A DNA stretch of 64,000 nt, from positions 1 through 64,000 of the forward strand of contig NZ_QEHM01000014.1 in the NCBI RefSeq assembly GCF_003116585.1. The letters run 5' to 3'. The position numbers and the translations under genes are program-made. The notes below the pieces were generated by a model, which had not been told where the DNA came from, ran no database searches, and saw nothing but the letters and a program-made list of their open reading frames with translations. Origin of the DNA: Albibacillus kandeliae (GTDB taxonomy: Bacteria; Pseudomonadota; Alphaproteobacteria; Rhodobacterales; Rhodobacteraceae). Positions 45,285 through 54,669 of the stretch are shown here, piece after piece; position 1 is the stretch's first letter, and each line of letters starts with the position of its first letter.

Positions 45285-45465
45285 GCAGAGTGCATGCGCT
45301 CAATCTAAGCCCCCTCAATCTGCGGCTGTGCCGCCTGCGATTCAGAATCGGATGAGAAGGCAGATACGCCCGGAAATTCGCGTCCTGCGCGAACGAGAAA
45401 CAAAGCCCACCATCGAGCCAAGATTATTTCGCCAAACCGGGTGTTTTTGCGGAATTTCGGGGCTG

Positions 45466-45481
45466 TGTGACGTCCTTCACA
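45466..45481. promoter_or_regulatory. Perfect CRP-type palindrome TGTGA-N6-TCACA
   Basis: TGTGACGTCCTTCACA matches the core of the CRP consensus exactly. It sits 89 bases before the ATG of a small ORF with a strong ribosome-binding site and near a CRP-family gene whose recognition helix suits TGTGA. Seen directly; binding is inference. Confidence 0.55.
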
Positions 45482-45569
45482 TACGTAGCCCGAGTCATGC
45501 GCCATATTGGGCTCATGAGGTCGCCATCCCATCCCCATGAACCCGGCGGCCTCCGGAAAGGAGCCGGTC

Positions 45570-45770
45570 ATGATCAACAAGTCCTCCCCAGACTGCCGCA
45601 TGGTCCGCTCCGCCATGGTCCCTGTCCGGCGCGGCTTTACTGTCCCGTCCCGAACCTTCCGCGCCGGGCAGGACCAGAACACGGTACTACGTTTTGTTTT
45701 CCTTACGAGTTTGCCAGCCATTCTGCTGGTTTGGTCCCTGCTTATTCACACGCTACTGCAAAACTTCTGA
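45570..45770 (+). CDS. Putative 66-residue membrane protein, unrecognised
   Basis: An ORF starting MINKSSPDCRMVRSAMVPVR, with AAAGGAG six bases before the ATG. The first 40 residues are polar and basic; residues 42-62 (FVFLTSLPAILLVWSLLIHTL) form one convincing transmembrane helix, giving a single-pass protein. It has no family I know. Support comes from the ribosome-binding site, the hydrophobic tail, the CRP-type site upstream and a terminator-like hairpin 26 bases after the stop. Against it: the region is otherwise non-coding in composition and the hairpin's T-tract faces the other strand. Confidence 0.4.
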   Translation: MINKSSPDCRMVRSAMVPVRRGFTVPSRTFRAGQDQNTVLRFVFLTSLPAILLVWSLLIHTLLQNF

Positions 45771-45795
45771 TTTCTAACGAGTCTCAGGTTCAAGA

Positions 45796-45829
45796 GTAAA
45801 AAGGCCATGTGCACGTAGCACATGGCCTT
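45796..45829 (-). terminator. Strong terminator of the second HtrA gene
   Basis: A 12-bp perfect stem (45801-45812 with 45818-45829) and 5-nt loop. On the minus strand it is followed by TTTTT, 38 bases after the HtrA stop, so it belongs chiefly to that gene. Confidence 0.88.
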
Positions 45830-45866
45830 GCAGTTTCTGGAGGGAACGGGCCCGGAGGCCCTGCCC

Positions 45867-47348
45867 TTACTCGTCCAGCGTCAGCGCCACGAAGCGCGGC
45901 TCGCCAGCGCGGCGAACCAGCAGCAGCAGGGACTTGCGGCCGCCTTCCTTGGCTTCCTTGATGCGGTCGTCGAGATCGCTCAGCTCGGCCACTTTCTGCT
46001 GGCCTGCCTCGGTGATCACGTCACCCATGCGCAGACCCTTTTCAAAGGCTTCGCTGGCTTCGTCGACGTTCACGACGACAAGGCCCTCGGTCCCGTCGGG
46101 GATGTTCATCTCGCTGCGGATCTCCGGGGTCAGGACGCTCAGCGTCAGGCCCAGCACGTCCTTCTCCTGCTGATCCGGCTGTGTTGCGCCCGGTTCGGCA
46201 GCGGGGGTGTCACGCTCGGCATCCTCGCGGCGGCCCAGCGTCACAAGAACGGTCTTGGTGGCGCCTTCGCGGAACACGGTCACGCGCACGGCCTTGCCCA
46301 CGGTGGTGTTGCCGACCTGACGCACCAGCGCACGGGTGTCCTTGACCTCTACCCCGTCAAAGCTCTGGATCACGTCGCCCGACAGCAGGCCTGCGTCCTT
46401 GGCGGGACCATCGGGAACGTCGGTGACCAGCGCGCCTTCGGCCTTGGCCAGACCCATGGCCTCGGCCACGTCGTCGGTCACGTCCTGAATGCGGACGCCC
46501 AGCCAGCCACGGCGTGTCTCGCCGAATTCCTTGAGCTGCGCCACCACCTTGCTGACGACGTTCGATGCCATGGAGAAGCCGATGCCGATCGAGCCACCGT
46601 TGGGCGACAGGATCGCGGTGTTCACGCCGATCACTTCGCCGTCCATGTTGAACAGCGGGCCGCCCGAGTTGCCCCGGTTGATGGCCGCGTCGGTCTGGAT
46701 GTAGTCATCGTAGGTGCCCGAGAGGGCGCGGTTGCGGGCCGAGACGATACCGGAGGACACGGAGAAGCCCTGCCCCAGCGGGTTGCCCATGGCGATGACC
46801 CAGTCGCCCACGCGGGCCTGATCGCTGTCACCGAAGCTGACGAAGGGAAGCGGGTGATCCGCCTCGACCTTGAGCAGCGCGATATCCGTGTTCGGGTCGG
46901 TTCCGACGACCTTGGCCGGCAGTTCCTCGCCCGAGAAGAATTCGATGGTGATCTCGTCGGCGCCGTCGATCACGTGGTTGTTGGTGACAACGTAGCCATC
47001 CTCGGAAATCACGAAACCGGACCCTAGCGCCGAGGAGCGGCGGGGCTTGGGCGCGTCACCGTTGTTGTTGCGGTTCTGGAAGTCGCGGAAGAAGTCCTCG
47101 AAGGGCGAGCCCTCCGGCACGATGCCCTGCGGGCCGGTGCGCCCTTCGACAAGGGTCGAGGTGGTGATGTTCACCACCGAGGGGCTGATCTTTTCCGCCA
47201 GCGGCGCGAGGCTCTCCATCTTGGCCTGTGCCGACAGCGCCTGTACCGCCAGGAACAGAAGGCTGAGGACGCCGATCCAGAACATGCGTGCGCGCATCTC
47301 GGTCTGCGGGGACCGGGCGCGCGCCCTGGTGACTGCCTGTGATTGCAA
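45867..47348 (-). CDS. HtrA/Do-family periplasmic serine protease with two PDZ domains
   Basis: Envelope protease/chaperone of about 493 residues. A TTG start at 47348 is preferred because GAGGAG precedes it by seven bases; an ATG at 47297 (MRARMFWIGVLSLLFL) is the alternative and gives a tidier signal peptide. Cleavage is likely after SAQA. The triad is His125 (TNNHVI), Asp155 (TDIALLK) and Ser228 (RGNSGGPL). Two PDZ domains follow (GWLGVRIQDV onward and VNVDEASEAFEKGLRMGDVI), the DegP/DegQ/MucD layout. It lies downstream of hflK-hflC-DUF2065 on the same strand, a common grouping for quality control. Confidence 0.93.
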   Translation of the reverse strand: MQSQAVTRARARSPQTEMRARMFWIGVLSLLFLAVQALSAQAKMESLAPLAEKISPSVVNITTSTLVEGRTGPQGIVPEGSPFEDFFRDFQNRNNNGDAPKPRRSSALGSGFVISEDGYVVTNNHVIDGADEITIEFFSGEELPAKVVGTDPNTDIALLKVEADHPLPFVSFGDSDQARVGDWVIAMGNPLGQGFSVSSGIVSARNRALSGTYDDYIQTDAAINRGNSGGPLFNMDGEVIGVNTAILSPNGGSIGIGFSMASNVVSKVVAQLKEFGETRRGWLGVRIQDVTDDVAEAMGLAKAEGALVTDVPDGPAKDAGLLSGDVIQSFDGVEVKDTRALVRQVGNTTVGKAVRVTVFREGATKTVLVTLGRREDAERDTPAAEPGATQPDQQEKDVLGLTLSVLTPEIRSEMNIPDGTEGLVVVNVDEASEAFEKGLRMGDVITEAGQQKVAELSDLDDRIKEAKEGGRKSLLLLVRRAGEPRFVALTLDE

Positions 47349-47544
47349 TGGTACTCTCCTCGTGGACTTTGTTACTTTGACCCGTGCCACGGGCCCGCCA
47401 AGGCGGCGGAAGAGCCGCCAGGCCGCACTCGCCGGACAATGTAGTCGCTTTGCGTCCGACCGCAAAGGGTGTTGCCGCCAATAGGGCGCCATTCAAGCCC
47501 CGATCAAGTCGATGTGAGCGCCCGGCGCGCGGGGTTTCGCCATG

Positions 47545-47742
47545 TCACGGGCCAAAGACCTGTGCGACCCACAGCAAAAAGGCCCCTGCCACCATGACAA
47601 GGGCCCCGATCTGGCGTCGCGCGGGCAAGGGAAGCTCGCGCAGGAACACCAGGAGTTGTTCGACCATGTTGGGTGCCACGGCCCAGACCAGCCCCTCGAT
47701 CACGAGAACCAGTCCAAGGCCGAAGCAGAGGGCCGCGATCAA
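47545..47742 (-). CDS. DUF2065 family membrane protein (YjeT-like)
   Basis: A 65-residue protein with two hydrophobic helices (LCFGLGLVLVIEGLVWAVAP and IGALVMVAGAFLLWVAQVF), the DUF2065/YjeT pattern, commonly found beside hflC. The start is TTG and overlaps the hflC stop as TTGA, so translation is coupled to hflC. Function is unknown; association with the HflKC-FtsH membrane complex is suggested by gene order only. Confidence 0.8.
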   Translation of the reverse strand: MIAALCFGLGLVLVIEGLVWAVAPNMVEQLLVFLRELPLPARRQIGALVMVAGAFLLWVAQVFGP

Positions 47743-48650
47743 TTCGACGCGGCCCCGGTGGTCGGTGCCGGTGCAGGAGCGGGTGTGCCCTCGGCAGACT
47801 TCAGGAACTTGAAGAACTCCGAGTCGGGCGACAGCACCATGCTGGAATTGCCGCCTTTCAGGGCACGCGCATAGGCCGTCAGCGAGCGATAGAACTCAAA
47901 GAAGTCCTCGTCACGACCGAAGGCCTCGGCAAAGATACTGTTCCGCTCGGCATCGGCCTCGCCTCGGGCGATCTCGGCCTCACGCTGTGCGTCCGACACC
48001 AGTTCGACCACGGTCCGGTCGGCCTGCGCGCGGATACGCTGCGCGGCTTCCTGACCGCGGGCGCGCTCGTCCGTCGCCTCGCGTTCCCGCTCGGCCCGCA
48101 TCCGTTCGAAGGTTGCCGCGAGGTTCTGCTGCGGCAGGTCGGTGGATTGCAGGCGCACGTCGATGATGTCGACGCCCAGCGCGCGCGCCTCGGCGATGGC
48201 GCCGTTGCGGATGCGCAGCATCAGGGCCGCGCGGTCGGAACTCAGGATGTCGTTGGACGACACGGAACCCAGCACTTCCCGGGTCTGCGACCGCAGGATC
48301 GAGTCGAGACGGCTTTCGGCGATGGTGATGCCACCGGCACCGACGGCCTGACGGAACCGGGTGACGTCGGAGATCCGGTAGCGCGCGAAGGCATCCACCA
48401 CGAGGCGGCGGTCATCGAGCGGCGTGACTTCCAGCGGCTCGACATCCCGGCTGAGGATACGGCTGTCATAGCGCACGACTTCCTGGATCAGCGGGATCTT
48501 GAACGCGAGGCCCGGATCTTCCTTGACCGCGACAACGCGACCGAACTGAAGCACCAGCGCCTTCTCACGCTCGTCCACGATGAAGATCGAGGACAGCAGG
48601 AGCACCAGCGCGATGACGACGACCGGCAGAGCAAAAGTCGATTTCCGCAT
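47739..48650 (-). CDS. hflC: Protease modulator HflC
   Basis: SPFH/prohibitin-domain protein that with HflK forms a cage around the FtsH protease in the inner membrane. The 303-residue protein has one N-terminal membrane anchor (FALPVVVIALVLLLSSIFIV), then VDEREKALVLQFGRVV, GLAFKIPLIQEV and a long Ala/Arg/Glu-rich coiled coil (residues about 190-250). Its start overlaps the hflK stop by one base (TGATG). Order hflK-hflC-DUF2065-HtrA is a common alphaproteobacterial arrangement. Confidence 0.95.
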   Translation of the reverse strand: MRKSTFALPVVVIALVLLLSSIFIVDEREKALVLQFGRVVAVKEDPGLAFKIPLIQEVVRYDSRILSRDVEPLEVTPLDDRRLVVDAFARYRISDVTRFRQAVGAGGITIAESRLDSILRSQTREVLGSVSSNDILSSDRAALMLRIRNGAIAEARALGVDIIDVRLQSTDLPQQNLAATFERMRAEREREATDERARGQEAAQRIRAQADRTVVELVSDAQREAEIARGEADAERNSIFAEAFGRDEDFFEFYRSLTAYARALKGGNSSMVLSPDSEFFKFLKSAEGTPAPAPAPTTGAASN

Positions 48651-49834
48651 CAGTTCGATCCTCCCGAGGTGGTGCTGTCGACGGTGGTCGCAGGCTTGGT
48701 GCGCGTCAGTTCGTTGAGCGGCAGGTAGGGCACGACACCGCTGCCGGAGGTCTTGTCGTCCACGACGATCTTGTCGAGACCGCCAAGAACCTCTTCCATC
48801 GTTTCGAGGTAGAGACGCTTGCGGGTCACTTCCGGCGCCTTCAGGTACTCTTCGAGCACCGCGCTGAAGCGGCTGGCTTCACCCATCGCCTCGTTGACGA
48901 CGCGGGCGCGGTAACCTTCGGCCTCTTCGACGATCTGCGCGGCCTTACCGCGCGCCTCGGCGAGAACCCTGTTGGCATAGGCGTCAGCCACGTTGCGCGT
49001 ACGGGTGCGTTCCTGCTCGGCCGCCTGAACGTCGCGGAAGGCGTCGATCACCGGCTGCGGCGGGTCGGCCCGGTCAAAGTTGACGCGGATGATGGTCACG
49101 CCGCTGTCGTAGGCGTCGAGCGTGCTCTGGATCAGGTCATGCAACTGGTCCGCGATCACGCCGCGGTCACGGTTGAGGATCGGGGCAAGCTGCGACTGCG
49201 CGATGATCTCGCGCATGGCCGATTCCGAAACCGCGCGGATCGTCGGCTTGGGGTCGCGCAGGTTGAACAGGTACTTGGCCGGATCGTTGATGTTCCAGAC
49301 CACCTGAAAGTCGATGTCGACCACGTTCTCGTCGCCGGTCAGCATCAGACCCGCATCGGTGCCGCGCGTCCCGGTCCCGATGTCCTCGGTGTTTTCGCGG
49401 GTGACCGGGATGACCTCTGCCGTGACTATGGGCCAGGGCGCAAAGTTCAGGCCCGGCTCGCCGATGGCATAGAACTTGCCCAGCAGCAGCTCGACGGATT
49501 TCTCTTCCGGCTTAACCGTATAGAAGCTCGCCAGCGCCCAGAGCACCAGCGCCGCGACGATGCCGAGACCGATAGTTCCGCGGGTGAACATGGGGCCGCT
49601 GCGGCGCGGACCGCCGCCCTGCCCGCCCGAACCGCCACGGCCGCCCATCAGGACGCGCAGCTGTTCCTGACCACGTTTCACGAGATCGTCGATCTCGGGG
49701 ATCTGCGATCCACCGCCTTCGGGACGACGACCGCCGCCCCCGTTGTTCCGGTCGCCGCCGTTGTTGCCCCGGTTGCCTCCGCCGCCTCCGGAAGAGCCTC
49801 CGCCCCCCCAAGGCCCGCCGCTGTTGCCTGCCAT
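48650..49834 (-). CDS. hflK: FtsH protease activity modulator HflK
   Basis: The partner of HflC. The 394-residue protein starts MAGNSGGPWGGGG with a cytoplasmic Gly/Asn/Arg-rich low-complexity tail of about 80 residues, then one membrane helix (GTIGLGIVAALVLWALASF), the SPFH domain (VKPEEKSVELLLGKF, GLNFAPWPIVTAEVIPV) and a coiled coil. The ATG at 49834 has GAGGGG before it, so an upstream in-frame start is not needed. The Gly-rich tail is usual for HflK. Confidence 0.95.
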   Translation of the reverse strand: MAGNSGGPWGGGGSSGGGGGNRGNNGGDRNNGGGGRRPEGGGSQIPEIDDLVKRGQEQLRVLMGGRGGSGGQGGGPRRSGPMFTRGTIGLGIVAALVLWALASFYTVKPEEKSVELLLGKFYAIGEPGLNFAPWPIVTAEVIPVTRENTEDIGTGTRGTDAGLMLTGDENVVDIDFQVVWNINDPAKYLFNLRDPKPTIRAVSESAMREIIAQSQLAPILNRDRGVIADQLHDLIQSTLDAYDSGVTIIRVNFDRADPPQPVIDAFRDVQAAEQERTRTRNVADAYANRVLAEARGKAAQIVEEAEGYRARVVNEAMGEASRFSAVLEEYLKAPEVTRKRLYLETMEEVLGGLDKIVVDDKTSGSGVVPYLPLNELTRTKPATTVDSTTSGGSN

Positions 49835-49899
49835 ACAGTTTCCCCTCTGCGCCGCCAGATGCGGCAATCTCTTATAACGCGAATACGACCCGGCTCAAA

Positions 49900-51261
49900 T
49901 CAAGCCGTTCGGGTCGGGTTTCGCATGGTGACGATTTCTTCCGACATGGTCGGGTGCACCGCCACGGTCCGGTCGAAATCTTCCTTGGTTGCCCCCATCT
50001 TGATGGCAATCCCTGCCATCTGGATCAACTCGCCTGCCTCGGGCGCGACGATATGGCACCCGAGTATCTTGCGCGTCTTCTGCGACACGATGAGCTTCAT
50101 CATCACCCGGTCCGGTTGATCGGCGAACGAGACCTTCATCGGACGGAACGAGGTTGCGTAGACCTCGATGGGTTCCTGCGCCGCCGCGTCTTCCTCGCTG
50201 AGGCCGACGGTGCCAAGTTCCGGCTGGGTGAAGATCGCCGAGGGGATCAGGTCGTGATCCACCGGCGTCGGGTTGCCCTTGAACACCGTCTCGACGAAAG
50301 CCATGCCCTCGCGGATCGCGACAGGTGTCAGGTTCACCCGGTCGGTGACGTCGCCGATGGCATAGATCGAGGGCACGGCCGTCTGGCTGTACGCGTCGAC
50401 CACGATTTCGCCCTTGCGGCCCAGTTCGACGCCCACGGCCTCCAGCCCCATCCCCGCCGTGTTCGGGCTGCGCCCGGTGGCGAAGAAGACGGTTTCGAAG
50501 CTGCGTTCGGCCCCGGTGGTCGACTTGACGCGGATACCGCCCTCGGCGTCGCGCGCCATCTCGGCGATGTCGGTGCCGGTCTGCAGATCGATGCCACGGC
50601 CTTTCATGGCATCGGCCACCAGCGCCCGCGCCTCGCCGTCAAAACCACGCAGGATCTGCTCGCCACGGTAGTATTGCGTCACCTCGACGCCAAGCCCGTG
50701 CAGGATGCAGGCGAACTCGCAGGCGATGTAGCCGCCGCCGATGATCAGGATCGACTTGGGCAGCGTCTCGAGGTTGAAGATGTCGTCGGACACGATCCCG
50801 AGATCGGCATTCGGGATGTCCGGGCGCACCGGGCGTCCGCCGGTGGCGACAAGGATGTGCTTGGCGGTGAAGCTGCGCCCGTCCGACAGTTCGACCGTAT
50901 GGGCATCGGCGACACGCGCGCGCGCGTCGAAGGATTCGACGCCGGAATTCTTGAGCAGGTTGCGATAGATGCCTTCCAGCCGGTCGAGTTCGGCGTGCAG
51001 GCGCCCCTTGAAGGCCAACCAGTCGAAGGGGCCCAGCTGCATGTCCCATCCGTAGGCCCCGGCAGAGGCCGGCAGCTCGGAATAGGTCGAGGCAAAGACC
51101 ATGAGCTTTTTCGGCACGCAGCCGCGGATCACGCAGGTGCCGCCGTAGCGATCTTCCTCAGCGAGAGCCACCTTGGCGCCAGCCTCGCCTGCCGCCACAC
51201 GGGCCGCGCGCACACCTCCCGATCCGCCCCCGATGACGAACAGATCATAGTCAAAACTCAT
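49900..51261 (-). CDS. gor: Glutathione-disulfide reductase
   Basis: FAD enzyme that reduces oxidised glutathione with NADPH. The 453-residue protein has the N-terminal FAD motif IGGGSGGVRAARVA, the redox-active Cys43/Cys48 in GGTCVIRGCVPKK, a second dinucleotide motif IIGGGYIACEFA followed by an Arg (YYRGEQILRGFD) that favours NADPH, YAIGDVTDRVNLTPVAIREG, and the C-terminal catalytic His in AVHPTMSEEIV. It is 79 bp downstream of rpiA on the same strand. Confidence 0.95.
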   Translation of the reverse strand: MSFDYDLFVIGGGSGGVRAARVAAGEAGAKVALAEEDRYGGTCVIRGCVPKKLMVFASTYSELPASAGAYGWDMQLGPFDWLAFKGRLHAELDRLEGIYRNLLKNSGVESFDARARVADAHTVELSDGRSFTAKHILVATGGRPVRPDIPNADLGIVSDDIFNLETLPKSILIIGGGYIACEFACILHGLGVEVTQYYRGEQILRGFDGEARALVADAMKGRGIDLQTGTDIAEMARDAEGGIRVKSTTGAERSFETVFFATGRSPNTAGMGLEAVGVELGRKGEIVVDAYSQTAVPSIYAIGDVTDRVNLTPVAIREGMAFVETVFKGNPTPVDHDLIPSAIFTQPELGTVGLSEEDAAAQEPIEVYATSFRPMKVSFADQPDRVMMKLIVSQKTRKILGCHIVAPEAGELIQMAGIAIKMGATKEDFDRTVAVHPTMSEEIVTMRNPTRTA

Positions 51262-51285
51262 GTCGGATAGTCCTCAGTCAATGCG

Positions 51286-51307
51286 GCCGCCCGCGCGGCG
51301 GCCTTTC
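51286..51307. terminator. Possible hairpin between rpiA and gor
   Basis: A 7-bp perfect stem (51286-51292 with 51298-51304), 5-nt loop. The T-run (TTT) is on the plus strand, while both flanking genes are on minus, so a terminating role is doubtful; it could be an attenuator or processing site. Confidence 0.3.
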
Positions 51308-51340
51308 GGTTCATCGCCCGCGGGCGCGTTGCGGCCGGGG

Positions 51341-52129
51341 TCAGTCGCCCAGATCGGTGAACAGGTTGTCGGTTTCGACGAAATCCAGCCGGTCATGTTC
51401 GACGGTACCCTTGTTGATGTCGCGCAGTTCGACCCGGCCATCGCCGAACCCCACTATCACGATGTCACAGATATCAATGAAAAGTCCGTTTTCAACCACG
51501 CCCGGCATCTGGTTCAGCACCAAAGCAAGCTGGCGCGGGTTACCGATGCGTTTCAGGTGCAGATCCAGGATGTGATTGCCCTCGTCGGTCATGAAGGGGC
51601 GGTCATTGTTCATCCGCAGGGTCGAGCTCCGGCCCAGCACGTCCATCGAGATCAGCGTCTCTTCCACCAGCGCCTGCGTGGTCTGCCAGCCGAAGGGGAT
51701 CACCTCGATCGGCAGGGGGAAGGCGCCAAGCGTCTCGACCTCCTTCCCGGCGTCCGCGATGACGATCATCTGGTCCGATGCGGTGGCGACGATCTTTTCC
51801 TGCAGCAGCGCGCCGCCGCCGCCCTTGATCAGGTTCAGGTCACCGTCGAATTCGTCGGCGCCGTCGATGGTCAGGTCCAGCCACTTGGCCTCGTCCAGCG
51901 AAATCACGTCGATGCCCACGTCCCGAGCCAGTTCGGCGGTGCGGGTCGAGGTCGGCACTCCCTTGATGCGCAACCCCTCCTCGCGCACCATCTCGCCGAG
52001 GCAGCGGACCAGCCACGCGGCGGTGCTGCCGGTGCCCAGCCCGACGCGCATGCCATCCTCGACGAAATCCGCCGCCCGTCGGGCAGCGACGAACTTGGCC
52101 TTGTCGATGGGCGACAGCTCTCCGGACAT
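51341..52129 (-). CDS. rpiA: Ribose-5-phosphate isomerase A
   Basis: Interconverts ribose 5-phosphate and ribulose 5-phosphate. The 262-residue protein has the phosphate loop GLGTGSTAAWLV, the catalytic region TIDGADEFDGDLNLIKGGGGALLQEKIVA and the C-terminal GRVELRDI strand. The ATG at 52129 is chosen because GGAG lies six bases before it; four upstream in-frame residues lack such a site. A 338-bp gap with strong secondary structure lies upstream. Confidence 0.95.
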   Translation of the reverse strand: MSGELSPIDKAKFVAARRAADFVEDGMRVGLGTGSTAAWLVRCLGEMVREEGLRIKGVPTSTRTAELARDVGIDVISLDEAKWLDLTIDGADEFDGDLNLIKGGGGALLQEKIVATASDQMIVIADAGKEVETLGAFPLPIEVIPFGWQTTQALVEETLISMDVLGRSSTLRMNNDRPFMTDEGNHILDLHLKRIGNPRQLALVLNQMPGVVENGLFIDICDIVIVGFGDGRVELRDINKGTVEHDRLDFVETDNLFTDLGD

Positions 52130-52223
52130 GGGCGGCTCCAAAATGGTTCCGGAGGTTTATAGGGGCAATGCAACCCGGGGGCGAGGGGGAATTGGGTTGG
52201 ATTTGAACACGTTCGGGTCAGGC

Positions 52224-52358
52224 CGGGCAGCGGCCGACCGCGGGGGGACGCTGCAACAGTTTCAAGCCGGGCGCTTTATGGCGACGCCACATCGGACGAG
52301 TGAACGGGGCCCATTCGTTGACGTAGCGGCCGCCCGGGGGGCGGTCGGCCGCTGCCCG
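52224..52358. ncRNA. Long-range stem-loop in the rpiA upstream gap, possible structured RNA
   Basis: Two 18-base arms (52224-52241 and 52341-52358) are perfect reverse complements and enclose 99 bases. A 7-bp hairpin with a TTC loop (52361-52377) follows on the plus strand. No ORF with a ribosome-binding site fills the loop. This is the only prominent content of the 338-bp gap 52130-52467 apart from the terminator at 52412. Whether it is transcribed, and on which strand, is unknown. Confidence 0.35.
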
Positions 52359-52411
52359 TCGGCGCGCTTCGCGCGCCTCTGTTCCGGGCAAGGGGATGAC
52401 CTCACACAAGA

Positions 52412-52437
52412 AACCCCCGGCCTTTCGACCGGGGGTT
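52412..52437 (-). terminator. Terminator of the fadA-cupin-fadJ unit
   Basis: A 9-bp perfect stem (52412-52420 with 52429-52437) and 8-nt loop, 31 bases after the FadJ stop on the minus strand, followed there by TTTCTTG. Confidence 0.75.
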
Positions 52438-52467
52438 CCCCATTTCCCAAAGTCAGGCTTTGCCTGA

Positions 52468-54669
52468 TCAGGCCGCCTTCGCCTCGGGCGAGAAGCGCTC
52501 GTAGAAGGTCTCGCCCTTCTCGGCCATCTCGCGCAGCAGCGGTGGGCACTTGAAGCGTTCGCCATAGGCCGCCTCGAGCTGGTCGCAGCGCTCGGCGGCG
52601 TATTCGGCGCCGATGATGTCGAGCCAGCTGAACGGGCCGCCGGACCAGGGTGCAAAGCCCCAGGCCAGGATCGCGCCGACGTCGCCTTCGCGAATGTCCT
52701 CCAGCACGCCTTCCTCCAGCGCGCGGACCGCCTCCAGCACCTGGCTGAACATCAGGCGCTCCTGCACCTCGATCAGGTCGGGTTGTTGCTCGGCCAGCGG
52801 GAAGCGGTCGTGCAGACCGTGCCAGTAGCCGGTGCGCTTGCCCTTCTCGTCGTAGTCGAAGAAGCCCGCCTTGGACTTGCGGCCCAGACGCCCCTGCTCT
52901 TCCATGAAGAAGATCAGGTCATCGGACGGGCTCTCGGGATAGGCATTGCCCATCGCCGCCTTGGTCGCCCGCGCGATCTTGGCGCCAAGGTCGATCGAGG
53001 TCTCGTCGGTCAGCTGGATCGGCCCGACCGGGAAGCCCAGTTGCTCGGCCGCGTGGTCGATCAGCACCGGCTTCACGCCTTCGGTGATCATCCGTGCGCC
53101 CTCGTTGATGTAGGGGATGATGCAGCGGTTGCAGTAGAAGAACCGCGCGTCGTTCACCACGATCGGCGTCTTGCGGATCTGGCGCACGTAGTCGAGCGCC
53201 TTGGCCACGGCCACGTCACCGGTTTCCTTGCCCTTGATGATCTCGACCAGCAGCATCTTCTCGACCGGCGAGAAGAAGTGGATGCCGATGAAGTTGTCCG
53301 GCTTGTGGAACGCCTTGGCGAGGCCGGTGATCGGCAGGGTCGAGGTGTTGGAGGCAAAGATGCAGTCGGCGGGGATGATCTTTTCCACCTTCTGGGTGAT
53401 CTCGGCCTTCACGCCCGGATCCTCGAATACCGCTTCGATGATCAGGTCACAGCCGGCCAGCTTGTCGAGGTCGGGGGTGGCGGTGATGAGGTTCAGCATC
53501 GCCTCCTTCTTCTCGGGCGTGACCTTCTTCCGCGCGATGCCCTTGTCGAGATAGGCCTCGGAATAGGCCTTGCCCTTGTCGGCAGCAGCCTGGTCACGGT
53601 CGATCAGCACGACCTCCATGCCCGCCTGCGCCGAGACCAGCGCGATGCCCGCGCCCATCATGCCCGCGCCGAGTACGCCGAGCTTCTTCACGCGCTGGTC
53701 CGGCACGTCCTTGGGCCGCACCGCGCCCTTTTCCAGCGCTTCCTTGTTCAGGAACAGCGAGCGGATCATCGCGCCCGAGGAGGGGTTCATCAGAACATGG
53801 GTGAACCAGCGCGCCTCGATCTTCAGCGCGGTGTCGAAGGGCACCAGCGCGCCTTCGTAAACCGCCGAGAGCAGCGCCTTGGGCGCCGGGTAGGCCCCCT
53901 TGGAGTTCGCGTTCACCATGGCGTTGGCGCCCACGAAGGTCATGAAGCCCGCCGGGTGGTAGGGCGCGCCGCCGGGCATCTTGTAGCCCTTGGCATCCCA
54001 CGGCTTGACGATGTCGGCGTCGGTCGCACCCAACACCCACGCCTTGGCGGCGGCGAGCGGATCCTCGACCACCTCGTCGATCAGACCCGCGGCCTTGGCC
54101 TTCTTGGGCTCGACCATCTTGCCTTCCAGCAGGAAGGGCGAGGCGCCCATGGCGCCCAGCTTGCGCACCAGGCGGGTGGTGCCGCCCGCGCCCGGGAAGA
54201 TGCCGACCATGATCTCCGGCAGGCCGATGCGGGCCTTGGGGTTGTCGGCGACAAAGATGCGATGGGTCGCCAGCGGCAGTTCCAGGCCGATGCCCGCGGC
54301 CGTGCCAGGCAGCGCGGCGGCAATCGGCTTGCCGCCCTTGTTGGTCTTGGCATCCATGCCCGCGCGCTCGATTTTGCGCAGCAGGCCGTGCATCTGCATC
54401 GTTCCCTCGAACAGGCCGCGGGCCGGGTCGTCGCCCGCCTGTTCCTTCATCACCGCCAGCAGGTTCAGGTCCATGCCGCCGGCAAAGGAGCCTTCCTTGC
54501 CCGAGGTGATGACGATGCCCTTCACGGCCTCGTCGGCGAGGGCGTCGGTGATGCAGGCATCAAGCTCCGAGAGTCCGTCGATGGACATCACGTTCATCGA
54601 CTTGCCCGGGCAGTCCCAGGTGATGATGGCGACGCCGTCGGCGCCCTTTTCCATGGTGAAATCGGTCAT
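52468..54669 (-). CDS. fadJ: Fatty-acid oxidation complex alpha subunit (enoyl-CoA hydratase/3-hydroxyacyl-CoA dehydrogenase)
   Basis: Bifunctional beta-oxidation enzyme of 733 residues. The N-terminal crotonase domain contains [12 protein letters not shown] (oxyanion-hole region) and [26 protein letters not shown] with the catalytic glutamates. The dehydrogenase domain begins at [24 protein letters not shown], with [12 protein letters not shown] and [18 protein letters not shown] holding the catalytic His. The C-terminal domains include [13 protein letters not shown] and [15 protein letters not shown]. Its start directly follows the cupin stop; fadJ versus fadB naming is uncertain. It works with the thiolase at 55152-56363. 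Confidence 0.94.
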   Translation of the reverse strand: MTDFTMEKGADGVAIITWDCPGKSMNVMSIDGLSELDACITDALADEAVKGIVITSGKEGSFAGGMDLNLLAVMKEQAGDDPARGLFEGTMQMHGLLRKIERAGMDAKTNKGGKPIAAALPGTAAGIGLELPLATHRIFVADNPKARIGLPEIMVGIFPGAGGTTRLVRKLGAMGASPFLLEGKMVEPKKAKAAGLIDEVVEDPLAAAKAWVLGATDADIVKPWDAKGYKMPGGAPYHPAGFMTFVGANAMVNANSKGAYPAPKALLSAVYEGALVPFDTALKIEARWFTHVLMNPSSGAMIRSLFLNKEALEKGAVRPKDVPDQRVKKLGVLGAGMMGAGIALVSAQAGMEVVLIDRDQAAADKGKAYSEAYLDKGIARKKVTPEKKEAMLNLITATPDLDKLAGCDLIIEAVFEDPGVKAEITQKVEKIIPADCIFASNTSTLPITGLAKAFHKPDNFIGIHFFSPVEKMLLVEIIKGKETGDVAVAKALDYVRQIRKTPIVVNDARFFYCNRCIIPYINEGARMITEGVKPVLIDHAAEQLGFPVGPIQLTDETSIDLGAKIARATKAAMGNAYPESPSDDLIFFMEEQGRLGRKSKAGFFDYDEKGKRTGYWHGLHDRFPLAEQQPDLIEVQERLMFSQVLEAVRALEEGVLEDIREGDVGAILAWGFAPWSGGPFSWLDIIGAEYAAERCDQLEAAYGERFKCPPLLREMAEKGETFYERFSPEAKAA

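Noticed and set aside
45305-45721. A 138-codon minus-strand frame opposite the small membrane ORF
   Set aside because: No ribosome-binding site, no hydrophobic or domain pattern; it overlaps the CRP-type site.
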